The translations under genes were made by a program, and so were the position numbers. A DNA stretch of 64,000 bases from Cordilura impudica. Its lineage: Eukaryota > Arthropoda > Insecta > Diptera > Scathophagidae. This document shows positions 1 to 11,541 of the stretch, piece by piece. Numbering within the stretch: position 1 is the first letter of the stretch; each line of letters opens with the position of its first letter. The notes beneath the pieces were generated by a model that worked only from the letters and a program-made list of their open reading frames with translations, had not been told where the DNA came from and did not search any database. Location: NCBI GenBank assembly GCA_963682025.1, contig OY821519.1, positions 157,617,178 to 157,681,177 of the forward strand. Reading direction: 5' to 3'.

Positions 1-1638
1 CCATATTTTTTAAAAAAATCATCTTTATTCTGGCCAAAAAATCTATCCAATTTAGAAACCGCGTTGGAAGAACGTAAAAATAAAATTGTAACCAATGTTT
101 GCTATGAATCAACATATCCAGATATTTTGTACAAATATTCATCGTTATGCAAACTACTAAGGAATGTTACTCTTTGTTTTAGATTTTACAACAACTGTAA
201 AAAGGGTAAAGAACTCAGAGAGACTGGCACAATAAGTACTCTACAGATACAAACCACTTTGCATACACTGATCAAAATTACTCAGTTAGTCGATTTTCAA
301 AATGAATTGAAAAATATAAAATCGAGCATTCCTATAAAAAATAAACATATTTTAAAGCTTATGCCTTTTATAGACGGTATTGGAATTTTACGTGTCGGTG
401 GACGATTACAGAACTCTAATTTGCCATTTGGTAAAAAACATCCCATACTACTAAATAAAAATAATCCATTAGCTAAACTTATAATTATTGACTCTCACGA
501 AAAAACGCTACATGGAGGCTTGACGTTAACTATGTCTTACGTTAATCGTAATTTTTGGGTCATTTCAGGTAATCAAATAGCTAAAAGAATATTAAGTAAT
601 TGTATTCGCTGTTTCAGATATAATGCCAAAAGTTCGCATCAAATAATGGGAAATCTGCCATCCGTTCGCGTAAATTTAACCAGACCATTTAAACATAGTG
701 GTGTGGATTTTGCCGGACCACTTTCTTTGAAAAATTCAACTTTACGGTCCGTAATTTTATCCAAAGGATATATTTGTGTCTTTATATGCATGGCTTCCAA
801 AGCTATTCACTTGGAAGTTGTATCGGATTTAACTACCAACGCTTTTCTTGCGGCTTTTCGTCGGTTCGTTTCTCGAAGAGGAGTATGCACTGATATATAC
901 TCAGATTGCGGAACTAATTTTATTGGTGCTTCAAAAGGGTTAAAAGTTCTATATAATAGAAGCCAGATGTCATTACCAGCAGATCTGCGTGATAGCTTAT
1001 CAAGCACTGGAACTAATTGGCATTTTATACCACCTGCCTCCCCACACTTTGGCGGGTTGTGGGAAGCCGGTGTCAAATCGGTGAAAAATCATTTGAAGCG
1101 CATAATTTCGGAACGGGTTTTGAGCTACGAAGAACTATCAACATTATTATGTCAAATAGAAGGCTGTCTGAACTCGCGTCCACTATGCCCTCTTTCGACG
1201 GATCCTACAGACAATGATGCACTGACACCAGCTCATTTTTTAATAGGTGAACCCACAGTATGTATTCATGAAGAAAATTTACTAGACCAAAATATCAACA
1301 ATTTAACACGCTGGAAAGCTATTGAAAAGATGAAGCAAGCTTTTTGGAAAAGGTGGTATTCAGAGTATTTGAATCGAATGCAATCTCGTCCGAAGTGGTT
1401 AGACAATAAGACGAATGCTAAGGTAGGGGATTTAGTTCTTATTAAAGATGAAAGATGTGCTCCAGGTCAATGGTGTTTAGGGCGAATCCAAGATATTTAT
1501 CCTGGTAATGATGGACGCGTAAGAGTAGTATCAATATTATCCAAATAAAAACTTGTTAAAAGACCTATGACTAAAATTTATTTACTCCCTACAGGTGATC
1601 CTTATATTAATAACGATAAAACCCCCAATCAACTATAA
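1..1638 (+). pseudogene. BEL/Pao element 1: 3' part of pol (integrase), cut by window edge
   Basis: The reading frame is open from base 1, so the true start lies upstream. The protein is the C-terminal part of a BEL/Pao polyprotein. In order it shows a zinc-binding N-terminal region of integrase (histidines near 505-530, CIRC near 604), the catalytic core with D in GVDFAGP (about 705), D in SDCGTNF (about 905) and E in LWEAGVK (about 1063), then the DUF5641 tail typical of BEL/Pao. Integrase joins element cDNA to host DNA. The frame meets TAA at 1546-1548, but the same frame continues to 1638 with a family-typical tail (KRPMTKIYLLP), so this is a premature stop near the end. Placement in the superfamily is confident; the family is not named. 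Confidence 0.9.
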
Positions 1639-1778
1639 TAACCATACAGGAGGTAGGCCTACGTATTTCGCTGTGAGTAGAAGCATAGCGGAGTCCTCAA
1701 GACTCGACTAAAATACTTCCACCGGTAGGCCTTTCCTTTATTACCTGGTTTAAGAACAGTAGTTCTTGGGGCGGAGTA

Positions 1779-2190
1779 TGTTGCAGACTTTAACCATAAA
1801 TTTTAATATAAATTAATTGTAAGGAAACTTACTGAAGTCAGTGTATTTTTTATTATATATGAATTATGAACTATTAATATTAACATTAAGAGTAACTGAG
1901 AGTTTACCCTCTCATTATCATTTTACGATATTGCATATGTACGTATGTACAAATTTCATATATAATCTTAATAACTGGTTATTATCTACTGATCTCATAT
2001 TATTATCTGAGAACAACTGCTTATGTTATATTAATTGTAAATTAAGCTTAATGATCTTAAACAACCCTTTGATCTGTCTATTCAATTTTGGACATCAGAG
2101 GAAGCGGTAATTTTATAAAATAATAAATTTAATATTTAAGTAAAGAAACTCTTCGTTTAGATTTATTTTCCCTTGCGAATTCTTGTAACA
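1779..2190 (+). repeat. 3' LTR of BEL/Pao element 1
   Basis: The repeat starts TGTTGCAG directly after a purine-rich tract (TTGGGGCGGAG, about 1767-1777) and ends TTGTAACA, giving TGTT/AACA inverted ends. It follows the BEL integrase in the expected place. The right boundary is set by the abrupt start of LINE reverse transcriptase coding sequence at 2191. The 5' LTR is outside the window, so the pair and the target duplication cannot be compared. Confidence 0.8.
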
Positions 2191-3185
2191 ATTGGTGTGC
2201 CTCAAGGGGCAGTTCTAGGAACTTTACTATTTCTTATTTATATAAATGACTTTGAAAAAGTTTTGAAAAAAGCAAAAATATACATGTTTGCAGATGATGC
2301 TCTCATATATATCAGTGGTAAAACTCCTGAGGAGTGTGTGCGTAATATGAATACAGAATTAACAGAGGTTAGCAAGTATCTAAAAGGTAACAAATTAAAA
2401 CTCAATACAAATAAAACAAAAATAATGATTATGAATGGATCAACGGACGAGCAGGTTATAATTGATGGCGTGTCAATTGAGAAAGTTGATGAAATAAAAT
2501 ATCTTGGTATTATTATAGATAAAAACCTAAAGTTTGACTTACACTATAACTACATTTGTAAAAAGATTTCTAAGAAAATTGGTTTCTTAAGAAGAATTCG
2601 AAGTAAAGTTTCAGCAATCACGGCTATAAATATATATAATACCACCGTTAAACCCCATTTTGAATACTGTTCAACTTTATTATTTCTTGGAAACAAACAG
2701 ATGAAAGAAAGACTTCAAAAGTTACAAAATAAAGGGATGAGATGTATTCTTCAGTGTCATATGTTAACCAACGAAATTGATATGTTACATAAATTGCAGT
2801 GGATTTCGGTAGATCAAAGGCTTGTGATGAATGTTTTAATATTTATATTTAAAATGAAAAATGGAATGTTACCCAATTATATGCAAAAACAGTTAGTTTA
2901 TGTAGCAGACATTCAACCCTACAATTTACGGAATTTGTGTGATTTTAGGCTGAACCTTTGTAGAACAAATTATTTACAAAATGTATTATTTTATAATGGT
3001 CTTAAACTATATAATGAAATACCAATAGATTTAAAGAATGAAAGTAACTTTTTTATATTTAAAAGCAAAATAATAGGTTATGTAAAACAAAAGTTTTGAT
3101 GTAATAAAATCCATTGATTTAATATTAAGCAAATGTAATATAATAGCAAAATTGCTAAATAAATAAATTAAAAAAAAAAAAAAAA
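2191..3185 (+). mobile_element. Non-LTR retrotransposon (CR1/Jockey-type), 3' part split by BEL element 1
   Basis: The coding part runs 2191-3099. It begins inside the reverse transcriptase domain (GVPQGAVLG), contains the catalytic FADD motif (about 2287-2298), and continues through the thumb and C-terminal region to a stop at 3097-3099. About 70 bp of AT-rich 3' UTR and a 16-base A run (about 3170-3185) follow. The 5' half should lie beyond the BEL element, outside the window. The surviving frame has no internal stop. The element would copy its RNA into DNA at a nicked target. The clade call (CR1 or Jockey group) rests on general resemblance only. Confidence 0.8.
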
Positions 3186-3727
3186 CCTAGACGGTATATG
3201 ATAATGACTGTAAACAAAACATATGAACTTTTTAAACAGGATTTTTAAATATAAATTTTAGAAGAACAAAATTTTACACTTACAGGCCAAAAATTTAAAT
3301 GCTTAGTGAAGCTATGCGCCATAATATGTGCGTCTGCAAACATAATGCTAACTTTTATTTATTGCTAGAAGCAATCATTTCCGAACACGTTAAATACTTT
3401 TGTAGAAAGTATTTGTTGTGACGATTCAAATCAAATGTGCTTGACAAATAAATGTGACAGCTGTGAGTCGTATATAATTTTTATTTAGTAGGTATAAGTA
3501 ACAACGGCGGTTGTTAATAAACGGATGATTTTGAGCTCAGAGGACTCAGTAAATGATCTAATTTTTGAAATACACTCAGAGCTACCGTATTTTAAATGGC
3601 CTTCATATGTAAAGCGGTCTCAACATAATCATTTCCAAAGCTTAAAAGAAAATGTGAAAGACGGATAGTTATTTCTTCAAATTGATTTCGCAGAGAACTT
3701 TAGGTTTACTGCCCAAAATGAAATATA
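3186..3727. other. Gene-free AT-rich stretch
   Basis: I see no coding frame, RNA gene or terminal repeat here. It separates two LINE fragments and probably belongs to the first intron of E(bx), transcribed from the other strand. Confidence 0.5.
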
Positions 3728-4058
3728 ATCAACGATCACATAGAGTATGTTTGTAAGAAAATCGGTAAAAAAAAATTGTTGTTTCAAAAGAATTAGGAAT
3801 AAAATATCACCAATGACAGCAATAAATATATATAATACCATGATAAAACCACACTTGGAATATGGTTCGACAATTATATATACATGTTGTAGAGCAGCAC
3901 AACTGGACAGACTACAAAAATTGCAAAATAAGGCAATGCGGACAATTCTAAGATGCAACAGGTATACACCAATAGCTGTAATGTTAGATGCACTCAAGTG
4001 GATGAGTATAAAGCAAAGATTGGAATTAAATACTTTAATGTTTATACAAAAAAAAAAA
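3728..4058 (+). pseudogene. LINE reverse transcriptase fragment ending in an A run
   Basis: The translation matches the connection/thumb part of the LINE at 2191-3099 (IYNT-KPH-EY-ST and LQKLQNKAMR motifs) but is clearly diverged. The frame shifts by one base at an A9 run near 3766-3775. Similarity to that LINE ends at an A12 run (about 4047-4058). This could be a prematurely polyadenylated 5'-truncated insertion or a chance junction. It lacks the catalytic domain and cannot function. Confidence 0.65.
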
Positions 4059-4805
4059 GATATGGTAACGCGCCAAATATTTAAGCGAGCAACTAAATTA
4101 TGTAGGTTTAATATCTCAGCAACGGTAATGAAGAAGATGGAAATTTTTGAACGTCATATTATACGGAAGTGTATAGGAAAAAATTATGAGTCCCGAGAAA
4201 AAAGATTCTCAAATCAATTTATTTATGAAACGGCTTCATTATCTCCTCTATCTAATTATGCTCTCAATCTGATGAGGATAAACTTTGATAAACTTTGAAG
4301 GTAATGTAATGCAGGACATTTTGTCAAGCGAATCGGAATTTAGTTGGTCCAATACGAACTATCTTTCGGCTATTGGTATAATAAGGGAGCAACTTGACAA
4401 TATTCCTGGCTATAGCTTCTATTCCAGTCCTACTCCCGGCAAACATAGAGGGTAATTTATTTTATTATTTTATATATTTTTTTTTTTTAAGTTTAGTTTT
4501 AAGTTTATTTTTAAGATTAGTTTTTAAGTTTAGTTTTAAATATTTATTAGATTTAAGTTCTTAAATGTAGAAATTACTCTACAAATAATTAATAGTGCTG
4601 GGAGCAGGCACTAGTTGACTTTATTTTAATAAATGTAAAAATCTTAACATTTAATTTTCACTTTATGTATAAGCACGTTGCATACACGTATTTTTAATAA
4701 TATTAAAATAATACAATATAGTTTTAAGTTTTCACATAAAATTATAGTTTGTTAAAACTTTTATAAATGACATCTAAAGCCTCAATAAAACCAAATCAAA
4801 TCAAA
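4059..4805 (+). pseudogene. LINE C-terminal fragment of a second family, with 3' tail
   Basis: In frame with the preceding fragment, but of a different character, this codes for a C-terminal piece typical of some dipteran LINE pseudogenes (MEIFERHIIRKCIGKNY). A stop at 4296-4298 is followed in the next frame by a plausible continuation to a stop at about 4449-4451. A T/A-rich 3' region follows and ends near 4785-4805 in AATCAAATCAAAT, which looks like a short tandem LINE tail. The family is not identified. Confidence 0.5.
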
Positions 4806-5915
4806 TGTTGCATGCCTTGAAGATACTATCAGAATGCGTTTTGTTTTCTTTCTGAAATCATAACTAAGTTGCAGGAAACCCTACATATTTAAAACATTTG
4901 TATTTTCGGATGGAGGTAGTGGAAAATTTACAAATAAGTGTATTTTGAGAACTATTCCACATTTTGTAAAACTATTTAATTTATCCGTTTTTTAATGAAA
5001 TTATTTTTGCCACCTGGCAGCTTCTAAAAACATGTCAATAAAAATATTAGGTTATATTAATAATGGTTTTTATTGAGTGCAAAAATGTGGAACGTCCGAC
5101 ACGAAACGTCCTTAATAAAGAAGGCGTATGTATGGCTTTTGTGAAAGCTTTCTGAATTTAGAAAAAATTTTGTTTTTATAATTTTTTTGTACGGCTAATA
5201 AATTCACCGATCTAGGCATAATATGAACTTAGTCCCAAAATGACTTCGGTTTGGCATATTTAAATTAAAAATTTTGTTCCAAATTTCAGTTGAATAAAAA
5301 ATGTTTTATTTTATTTTTATTATTCTAATAGATAGCTTTTCGATAATATATACCTTTCCCAAATATATCTCTGTATCGTATGAAAAATTTTTAAAAGCGT
5401 CCGAATGAAACGTCCGACACGTTGGATTTGTCAGTATTAGTATAGTCAGTATTGGTCCATTTTTCGACCTAGACCCCATATAAATATATAATAGATATTA
5501 ACTTTTTCATATCTGCAGGCAAAAAGAATTAATAACAATGACATTTAAATTTGGTTTATGCTTATTCTCTAATTCCAAATAGGTGGACCTAAGACTCTTT
5601 CTCCAATCGCATGGTATAGGTATATAGACCGATTACCAGGTCTAAACCGACAAGTTTTCTTTTTAAATTACAGAAAAAAAATTTTAAATTACAGAAAAGT
5701 TTAAAAATATAGAACGTTTTTTAGGATTAAAAAGCACGATGGGTACAGTTTTTCTTTTTGAAACATTCGAAGCACCAATAATAGAATTTTAAGTATATAC
5801 ATTTCAAAATCGAGAAGACTTTCCAAAAACCTGAATAATTATGATTTTGGTTTAATGGAAGTATTTAAAAAATAATAATAAAAACTACGTGGGACTTTTA
5901 CAGAAAAGTAAATTT
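4806..5915. other. Gene-free AT-rich stretch with a repeated ACGTCCGACACG motif
   Basis: No coding sequence can be supported. The only pattern I see is the 12-mer ACGTCCGACACG at about 5092-5103 and again at about 5410-5421, each next to further CGTCC words. The rest is AT-rich sequence of the kind expected in a long fly intron. Confidence 0.45.
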
Positions 5916-7053
5916 CAGTGGGTGTCAGCTTATTTGATGCAGGGCAAAAATTCAAATTCATCGTACAGTAACTTCTTAACAAAATAAGATACCGAAAAAA
6001 TAACGCCATTTTAAAGAGCGCACTTTTTATTCATATATAATATTTCATATATTTTACGGTTTGTTTTGTTAATTTTAAATAAAATAAAAAGTAAAAAAGC
6101 TATATTTCTACATTTACCAGCTTATTTTATGCAGCATATTTGGTATAACTCTATTGAGATATAACCGTATTAAGACGATTTTGCATTGAATCAAACAGTT
6201 TTTGTGTAGTTTCTGGCTGGATTTTACTCCAATCTTCCCGCAATGCTGTTTTTAGGCTTTTTTTGGTAGAAGACAGTGGTTAAAGACAGTATTTTAAAAT
6301 TATGAATCCTTTAAAAAGTATATATATTTTTTTAATTTAATTGGAAGATTTTTCTGTTTATTTAGGGCTTGGTACTTTAGATTGATGGTACTCGACCATG
6401 AGTCATGTGATCGCAAGAGATGACGAATTGTTGATGCACTACAGTCCTTGCCAAGAGGAGAATTTTGCAGCTTATCAGCCAATTTTTGTGCGGATAACTT
6501 GGGGTTTTCTTTAATTTTGTTTTTGATCCATCTTTCGTCGTTCGTAGTAAGAGTTTTATTTGGTGCCAATCTGTTTTCTCTCAAAAACCGTTTATAAAAT
6601 GCTGGACTGTAAAGGACGGTATATTTACTTGTTCAACACTTTCACACTGACTTTTCAATTGTTTATAGTGGTGGATAGCCAACTCCCGTTACTCAATAGT
6701 TGCGCGTCGACCCATATTACTGATATTAGAAATAAATCGTTGGGTGGTTTCCAATATTTATTTTAGCAGTTAGTTTTCCACGAAACAATAATTTTATAAA
6801 TTCAGTAAAAAGGCCTACTACAACTCGGCCAATGGTATCAATATCGCTAAAAGTTGACCAGATCAAATAAGCTGATCAATGTAGAAATATAATTTTTTTT
6901 ACTTTTTTTAGTTAAAATCAACAAAACAAACTGTAAATAAAAGTACGCTCTCTAAAATGGCGTATATATGTTTTCGGTATCATATTTGGTTCAGAAGTTA
7001 CTGTACTTTGAATTTGTTTTTTTGCCCTGTATCAAATAAGCTGACACCCACTG
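5916..7053 (-). mobile_element. Tc1-like DNA transposon, internally deleted
   Basis: Long inverted repeats of about 210-220 bp start CAGTGGGTGTCAGC at both ends (5916 inward, and 7053 inward on the other strand). A 14-bp word TCAGCTTATTTGAT occurs at the outer end of each repeat (about 5924 and 7031-7044). It recurs near the inner end (about 6118-6131 with a mismatch, 6862-6875), an IR/DR layout known from Tc1-like elements. The right end abuts the expected TA; the left has TT. Between the repeats lies a minus-strand transposase remnant. It is non-autonomous now but may once have been mobilised in trans. Confidence 0.88.
6151..6715 (-). pseudogene. Tc1-like transposase, catalytic core deleted
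   Basis: Reading from an ATG at 6715, the N-terminal helix-turn-helix DNA-binding region is recognisable (DERWIKNKIKENPKLSAQKL and STIRHLL). It carries an in-frame TAA a few codons after the start and a one-base loss in a T run near 6585. After about residue 130, sequence jumps to the usual Tc1 C-terminus (LKTALREDWSKI, 6151-6260), ending at a TAG (6151-6153). The DDE/DDD catalytic domain, normally some 200 residues, is missing, so the gene is dead by deletion as well as by point lesions. Confidence 0.85.
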
Positions 7054-8690
7054 TATGCAGAATTGAAATTTATAAAACTGTTTCGAAAAGTATTAATCTC
7101 TTGTAATAAAATTTTTTTGTAAATTAGTGAAAATTTAAAAAATTGGCTACGATTTATATTTTCACAAACTGAAGCATGGATTTTTTCGGTTTATAAATTA
7201 AGATAAAATAATAATAAAATAATATTAACATGAGTGAATTATTTTAATTTTAAATTTTAGTTAATTTTTATAGAATAGTTGAAATTGATGGAAACTTTAA
7301 TACATCAAGTACGTTTATACATTTCTACAATAATACTTGATAGCATGTTCAGACGACAAAACGAACCACCTGGTTCGCCCTCTCAATCACGATTGCGAAC
7401 CTTGGTTTTCAGACGATTGTTCTTGTTTCATTTTGACGTTTATATTTTTTATGCAAATATTTGAAGACATCCTTCTACACTTGACGTTTCACTATTTTAT
7501 TTTTTCCATTTTTATTTAAATATATATAGGTAAATATACTTATACCTTTTATTTGTTAAATGTTTCAATTTATTCTATTGCGCACATTAATTTTTTGTTT
7601 TTTCTTTGTTTATATATTTTTGACAGCTAGTTCAAATAAACTAGCGATAATTTTTTTTATCAAAATTGGAGATGACAGTAAATTTTTTGTGGTTCGCAGC
7701 AAGGTTCAAAATGAACCAAGATTCGAAATCGAGTAAAATCAATCGAAATTCCATACTTTGTTTATTATTTAAATAAGACGGGCAAATGTCAGTACTCATT
7801 TCACTTTTATTCTTAGCCAGGTGCCATATTCGTTACCTGTGACAGAGTTAAATTATTTTTAGTATTTTATTTTGCAAAATAAAAAATAATTTCGATCGAA
7901 AAATTTCGATAACGATTGCGACGATTAGACCCCAGATGAATTAGTATATCCATTCGAAGTTGCTAAATTTGTATCAGTTGTAGAAAATAGTTGAAATATG
8001 GTCTCATTGCAATCCAACATTTTGGCAATTTGTTTTCGTTTGACGGACAATTTTTTTGTTTTATAAGATGCAGTAAAAATGTAATTGACAGAAAATGACG
8101 AGATATAAGTTGGAGCAATGTCTTGTCAATGACCATGATATAGTGAAAAGCAGGTGTTATTTATGCTGTTATTTTTTTTCTACAATTATTATCACTTCAT
8201 ATGCTAATCAAAACACTATGCATTTAAAAAAGCTCACCTTTACTTTATAAATCTTACAAATATTTAACCACCATATCCCCTCCAATATTGCATAACTTTC
8301 CGCGATATATTAAGATATATATATATATATATTATTATTAAGTTTCTAACATGTCTGTGGCAGAACATTTTTAATAATTTTATCCAACAACTATAAATGG
8401 TATACAAAAATATTAAATATCTAAAATTTTTAAAGAAAATTTAAACCTGTGTATTCAAAACTTTGAAAAATGCATGACAATTAATATCTTACCTAATTTC
8501 TATTCTATTTTAAATTACGATTTAACTTTATTTTCGACCAAAATTAATTTGGCCTGGATGGCTTTTACATTACAATACTTGAATAAATAAATGAAATCAG
8601 CGATCACAGAATAATGACCGAAAATAGATATTTTGCCAAAACCGAGGGAGTATTCGACTAGAAATTATAAAAAAAAAATTGTTTACTTAC
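7054..8690. other. Presumed E(bx) intron 1, gene-free
   Basis: This is AT-rich sequence without a supportable gene. Two short open frames at 7279-7519 have no recognisable composition or domain. A TA microsatellite lies at about 8310-8335. The right edge at 8690 is a consensus splice donor on the minus strand. Confidence 0.5.
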
Positions 8691-8952
8691 TTTTTCTATT
8701 GGAATATGAAGAATTTGGATTTGATTTTCGACCGCGTCCTCTACCTCTGTTTATAGATTTTCTATTATTGCGACTACCATCACTCTCCTGAGGCGATGAA
8801 GCACGCGATGCTGAAGGTGTACTTATTTGAGAATCGCTAGTTTTACTCAAATATTTTGGTTTTTTTAATAATTGATAATTAAACTTAGCACCAACACGAT
8901 CATTTGGAGTTTTTGGAGGTCTACCCCTTTTACGACATCCTCTACCACTCAT
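8691..8952 (-). CDS. E(bx): E(bx)/Nurf301 (NURF subunit, BPTF family), first coding exon
   Basis: The exon starts at an ATG at 8952 and encodes about 87 residues before a minus-strand GTAAGT donor at 8690-8685, leaving a phase-1 split codon. The N-terminus (MSGRGCRKRGRPPKTPNDR, then FNYQLLKKPKYLS) closely matches the start of Drosophila Nurf301 as I remember it, including the AT-hook KRGRPPK. A serine-rich stretch and a second basic motif, GRGRGRKS, follow. Nurf301 is the large subunit of the nuclear NURF chromatin remodeller, an ISWI complex; its PHD fingers and bromodomain lie far downstream. The remaining exons must lie below base 1, so intron 1 appears to exceed 8.6 kb and hold several transposons. 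The recognition is from memory, not from a search. Confidence 0.85.
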
Positions 8953-9597
8953 TGCTTGTAATTTGAAGCAGTATTAAAGTTTCAATAAAGTTTACACCTT
9001 TCAATTTGTTATGATTTTAGTACTGTTATATATACTATTTTGTTTCAAAAAGTATGGTAATTTTCTTTAAAGATCTTAAATCGCATAAATCAAATTTAAC
9101 ATATTAGTTGCTATTATTTTGTTTGGATTCAAAACAAAAAAAACATAATTTCTACCTTTTCGCACGTACTGAATTTAGTTTATATATAAATTTCTCTTTT
9201 AAATTGCTACTATACAGAGAAAACTATTGCGACAAACCAATGCACATTTCTAATGTCAGCCATTATGAAAATTAATTTATATATTCTAGCTATACGTATG
9301 ATTTAGAATTTCCCAAATTAATTTTCAAACATTATTACAAACATTTTTTCAATAATATTGACTAAAACTTTTATTTATTTTTATTTGGCAATTTTCATCA
9401 AGAGAAAAATTTTCCACTTCCAACTCTTGGCAGAATTCAGCAAAACTTCTATTTTAAATGTTGGCAGCATTGTATACGTTGGCGTGAAGCTAAATACAAG
9501 ACAAGGCCAACTATAGAGAATATGTTGTAGTAAAAGATAATAGAAAACAACCCTTTAGAGTTACCTGCATTCATGTTATACCAAATACACTGAATGA
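8953..9597. other. Likely 5' UTR/promoter side of E(bx), no gene seen
   Basis: This AT-rich sequence lies immediately upstream of the E(bx) start codon on the minus strand. It should contain leader sequence or an upstream intron. I cannot identify a convincing initiator, TATA box or splice acceptor by eye. Confidence 0.4.
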
Positions 9598-9600
9598 TTA

Positions 9601-10588
9601 GGGTGTGTTTACACTACGTGTATTTTCCATATGTAAATTCAGTTTTACGATCCATACGTCATTGCGTGTGTTTGTCATACGACTCATAATTTTTGCGTTC
9701 AAACGTACATATGTATTTCCGTATGACATAACCACTAAATGTAAGCAACAGCTGATTTAATTTGCGAATTTACAAAAATTTATTGTTAAAAATAAAGTTA
9801 TATATTTTATATATTTATTAATCGTTAATTAATATTAAACAATTTATTTTTCTTTCAATATTAATCTTTATAATTTACTCTGTTTCTCTTCCGCCACAAG
9901 CAGTTTTGTATTTTCATGTTTGTCTTGCCAAAATAGAAACTGGTCTAATTGAAAAATTTACATATGTCTTGCAAAATGTGTTGTACATAAACAATGTTTG
10001 AAAGGGTTCACACTATGTGTAGAAATTACACGTGTTTAAAAACTAAAGCTGCGTTCACACTACGTGTTTTGCTTGTGTTTTTCTTAGTTTTTTAGCACGT
10101 GTAATTTGTACACATAGTGTGAACCCTTTCAAACATTGTTTATGTACAACACATTTTGCAAGACATATGTAAATTTTTCAATAAGAGCAGGTTCTATTTT
10201 GGCAAGACAAACATATGAAAATACAACACTGCTTGTGGCGAAAGAAAAAAAGAGTAAATTATAAAGATTAATATTGAAACAAAATAAATTGTTTAATATT
10301 AATTAACAATTTAAAAATATATAAAATATATAACTTTATTTTTAACAATAAATTTTTGTAAATTCACAAATTAAATCAGCTGTTGTTTACATTTAGAGGT
10401 TATGTCATACGGAAATACATATGTACGTTTGAACGCAAAAATTATGAATCGTATGTAAAACGCTAATTTTGACACACACACGGAATTACGTATGGATCGT
10501 AAAACTGAATTTACATATGGAAAATACACATATAGTGTAAACACACCTTAAGAAAAACACAAGCAAAACACGTAGTGTGAACGCAGCT
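9601..10588 (+). mobile_element. MITE copy A (TTA target duplication), carrying an inverted copy B
   Basis: The outer element begins GGGTGTGTTTACACTACGTG at 9601 and ends ACGTAGTGTGAACGCAGCT at 10588. It is flanked by TTA at 9598-9600 and 10589-10591. Without the inserted copy it is about 483 bp. Its two ends are imperfect inverted repeats. It has no coding capacity. A second copy in opposite orientation occupies 10047-10548, so together the two make a palindrome of nearly 1 kb. The 3-bp TTA duplication resembles PIF/Harbinger-type elements, but the superfamily is not proven. Confidence 0.88.
10047..10548 (-). mobile_element. MITE copy B, nested in copy A
   Basis: This 502-bp copy starts AGCTGCGTTCACACTACG and ends TAGTGTAAACACACCT. 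It is flanked by TAA on both sides (10044-10046 and 10549-10551), a duplication of TAA in copy A. Removing it and one TAA restores an end of copy A matching copy D (16142-16632). This is direct sequence evidence for self-insertion of the family. Confidence 0.88.
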
Positions 10589-10591
10589 TTA

Positions 10592-11384
10592 CCAGATTTA
10601 GTAAAAACTTATAATATTTTGCAATAAAATACGCTAAAATAATCGATTTTGTGTCACGAGTGATACACTGTACTGTGTAAAAACACCAGATAAAAATTTA
10701 TTCAAATAAATGTTAAATTCTTTTTCGCACATTTTCGATGGCAATTTCTTCCTCGCGCGAGAAAACTTGTCATTTTTAGTTTTTCAGCTTTTTATTTTTG
10801 TTTTCAATTCAAAATAATATAAGAATAAATATTGCAAAAAAATAAAATATACAGAAATAACAATTCATATTTATAATATTTCACTTCGTTGACAAACAAA
10901 AAATTGTGAAAATACAATTCACACGTTTTTCTCATATATAAAACCATGAACAAAATTTTTGATGTTTTACTGACAAAGATGTTCAAACAAATACAGGTTT
11001 AAATCCACTACATTTTTAAAGTTTTATTCATGTGAAATCAAATTTGTTTACGTTTGGAGCCTAACAATTTTTTTATTATTGTGTTTGAAATCTCGAGATG
11101 CTTTGCTGTATCGAGATTTTGCTCAAAATCGTCTTAAAAATCTAGCATCGTTTGCAATTGCTACAACCGGATTTTGTTTGTCACAGCTGCTATAAAGAGC
11201 GATTTGTAAAAACATAACTTTTCAGCACCTCCATGACAATATCGAGAGTCGTAATCGAGAATTTTTATTCTTGAAAAAGTGTTTCGTTTCATCTAAATAG
11301 CGGATTTCGCGATCAAATTAAATGGGCCCGAGATATCGTAATCATTCAGAACTAAGGCTCTAATCGAGAAAAGTTATTCATGCT
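10592..11384. other. Gene-free stretch
   Basis: I see no supportable gene. Several short ATCGAGATTT-like words occur at about 11090-11120 and 11230-11370, including TCTCGAGATG and TATCGAGATTTTG. They may be remnants of an older repeat. Confidence 0.4.
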
Positions 11385-11541
11385 TGTATTATAGAGTGTA
11401 CGTAGGTAGGGCTTTTTTGGTCAATTTTATTAAATGTAAAATAAAAATTCTTTATTTCATTATTTCCCGACGTTTCATAAGCACATACAACTTAAATACA
11501 ATGGGGAAACTTGCCAAACACTAAAACACTATTGCAACCTT

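Noticed and set aside
7279..7519. Two overlapping open frames of about 60 residues in the presumed E(bx) intron
   Set aside because: No domain, no codon pattern, AT-rich context and mutual overlap; expected by chance.
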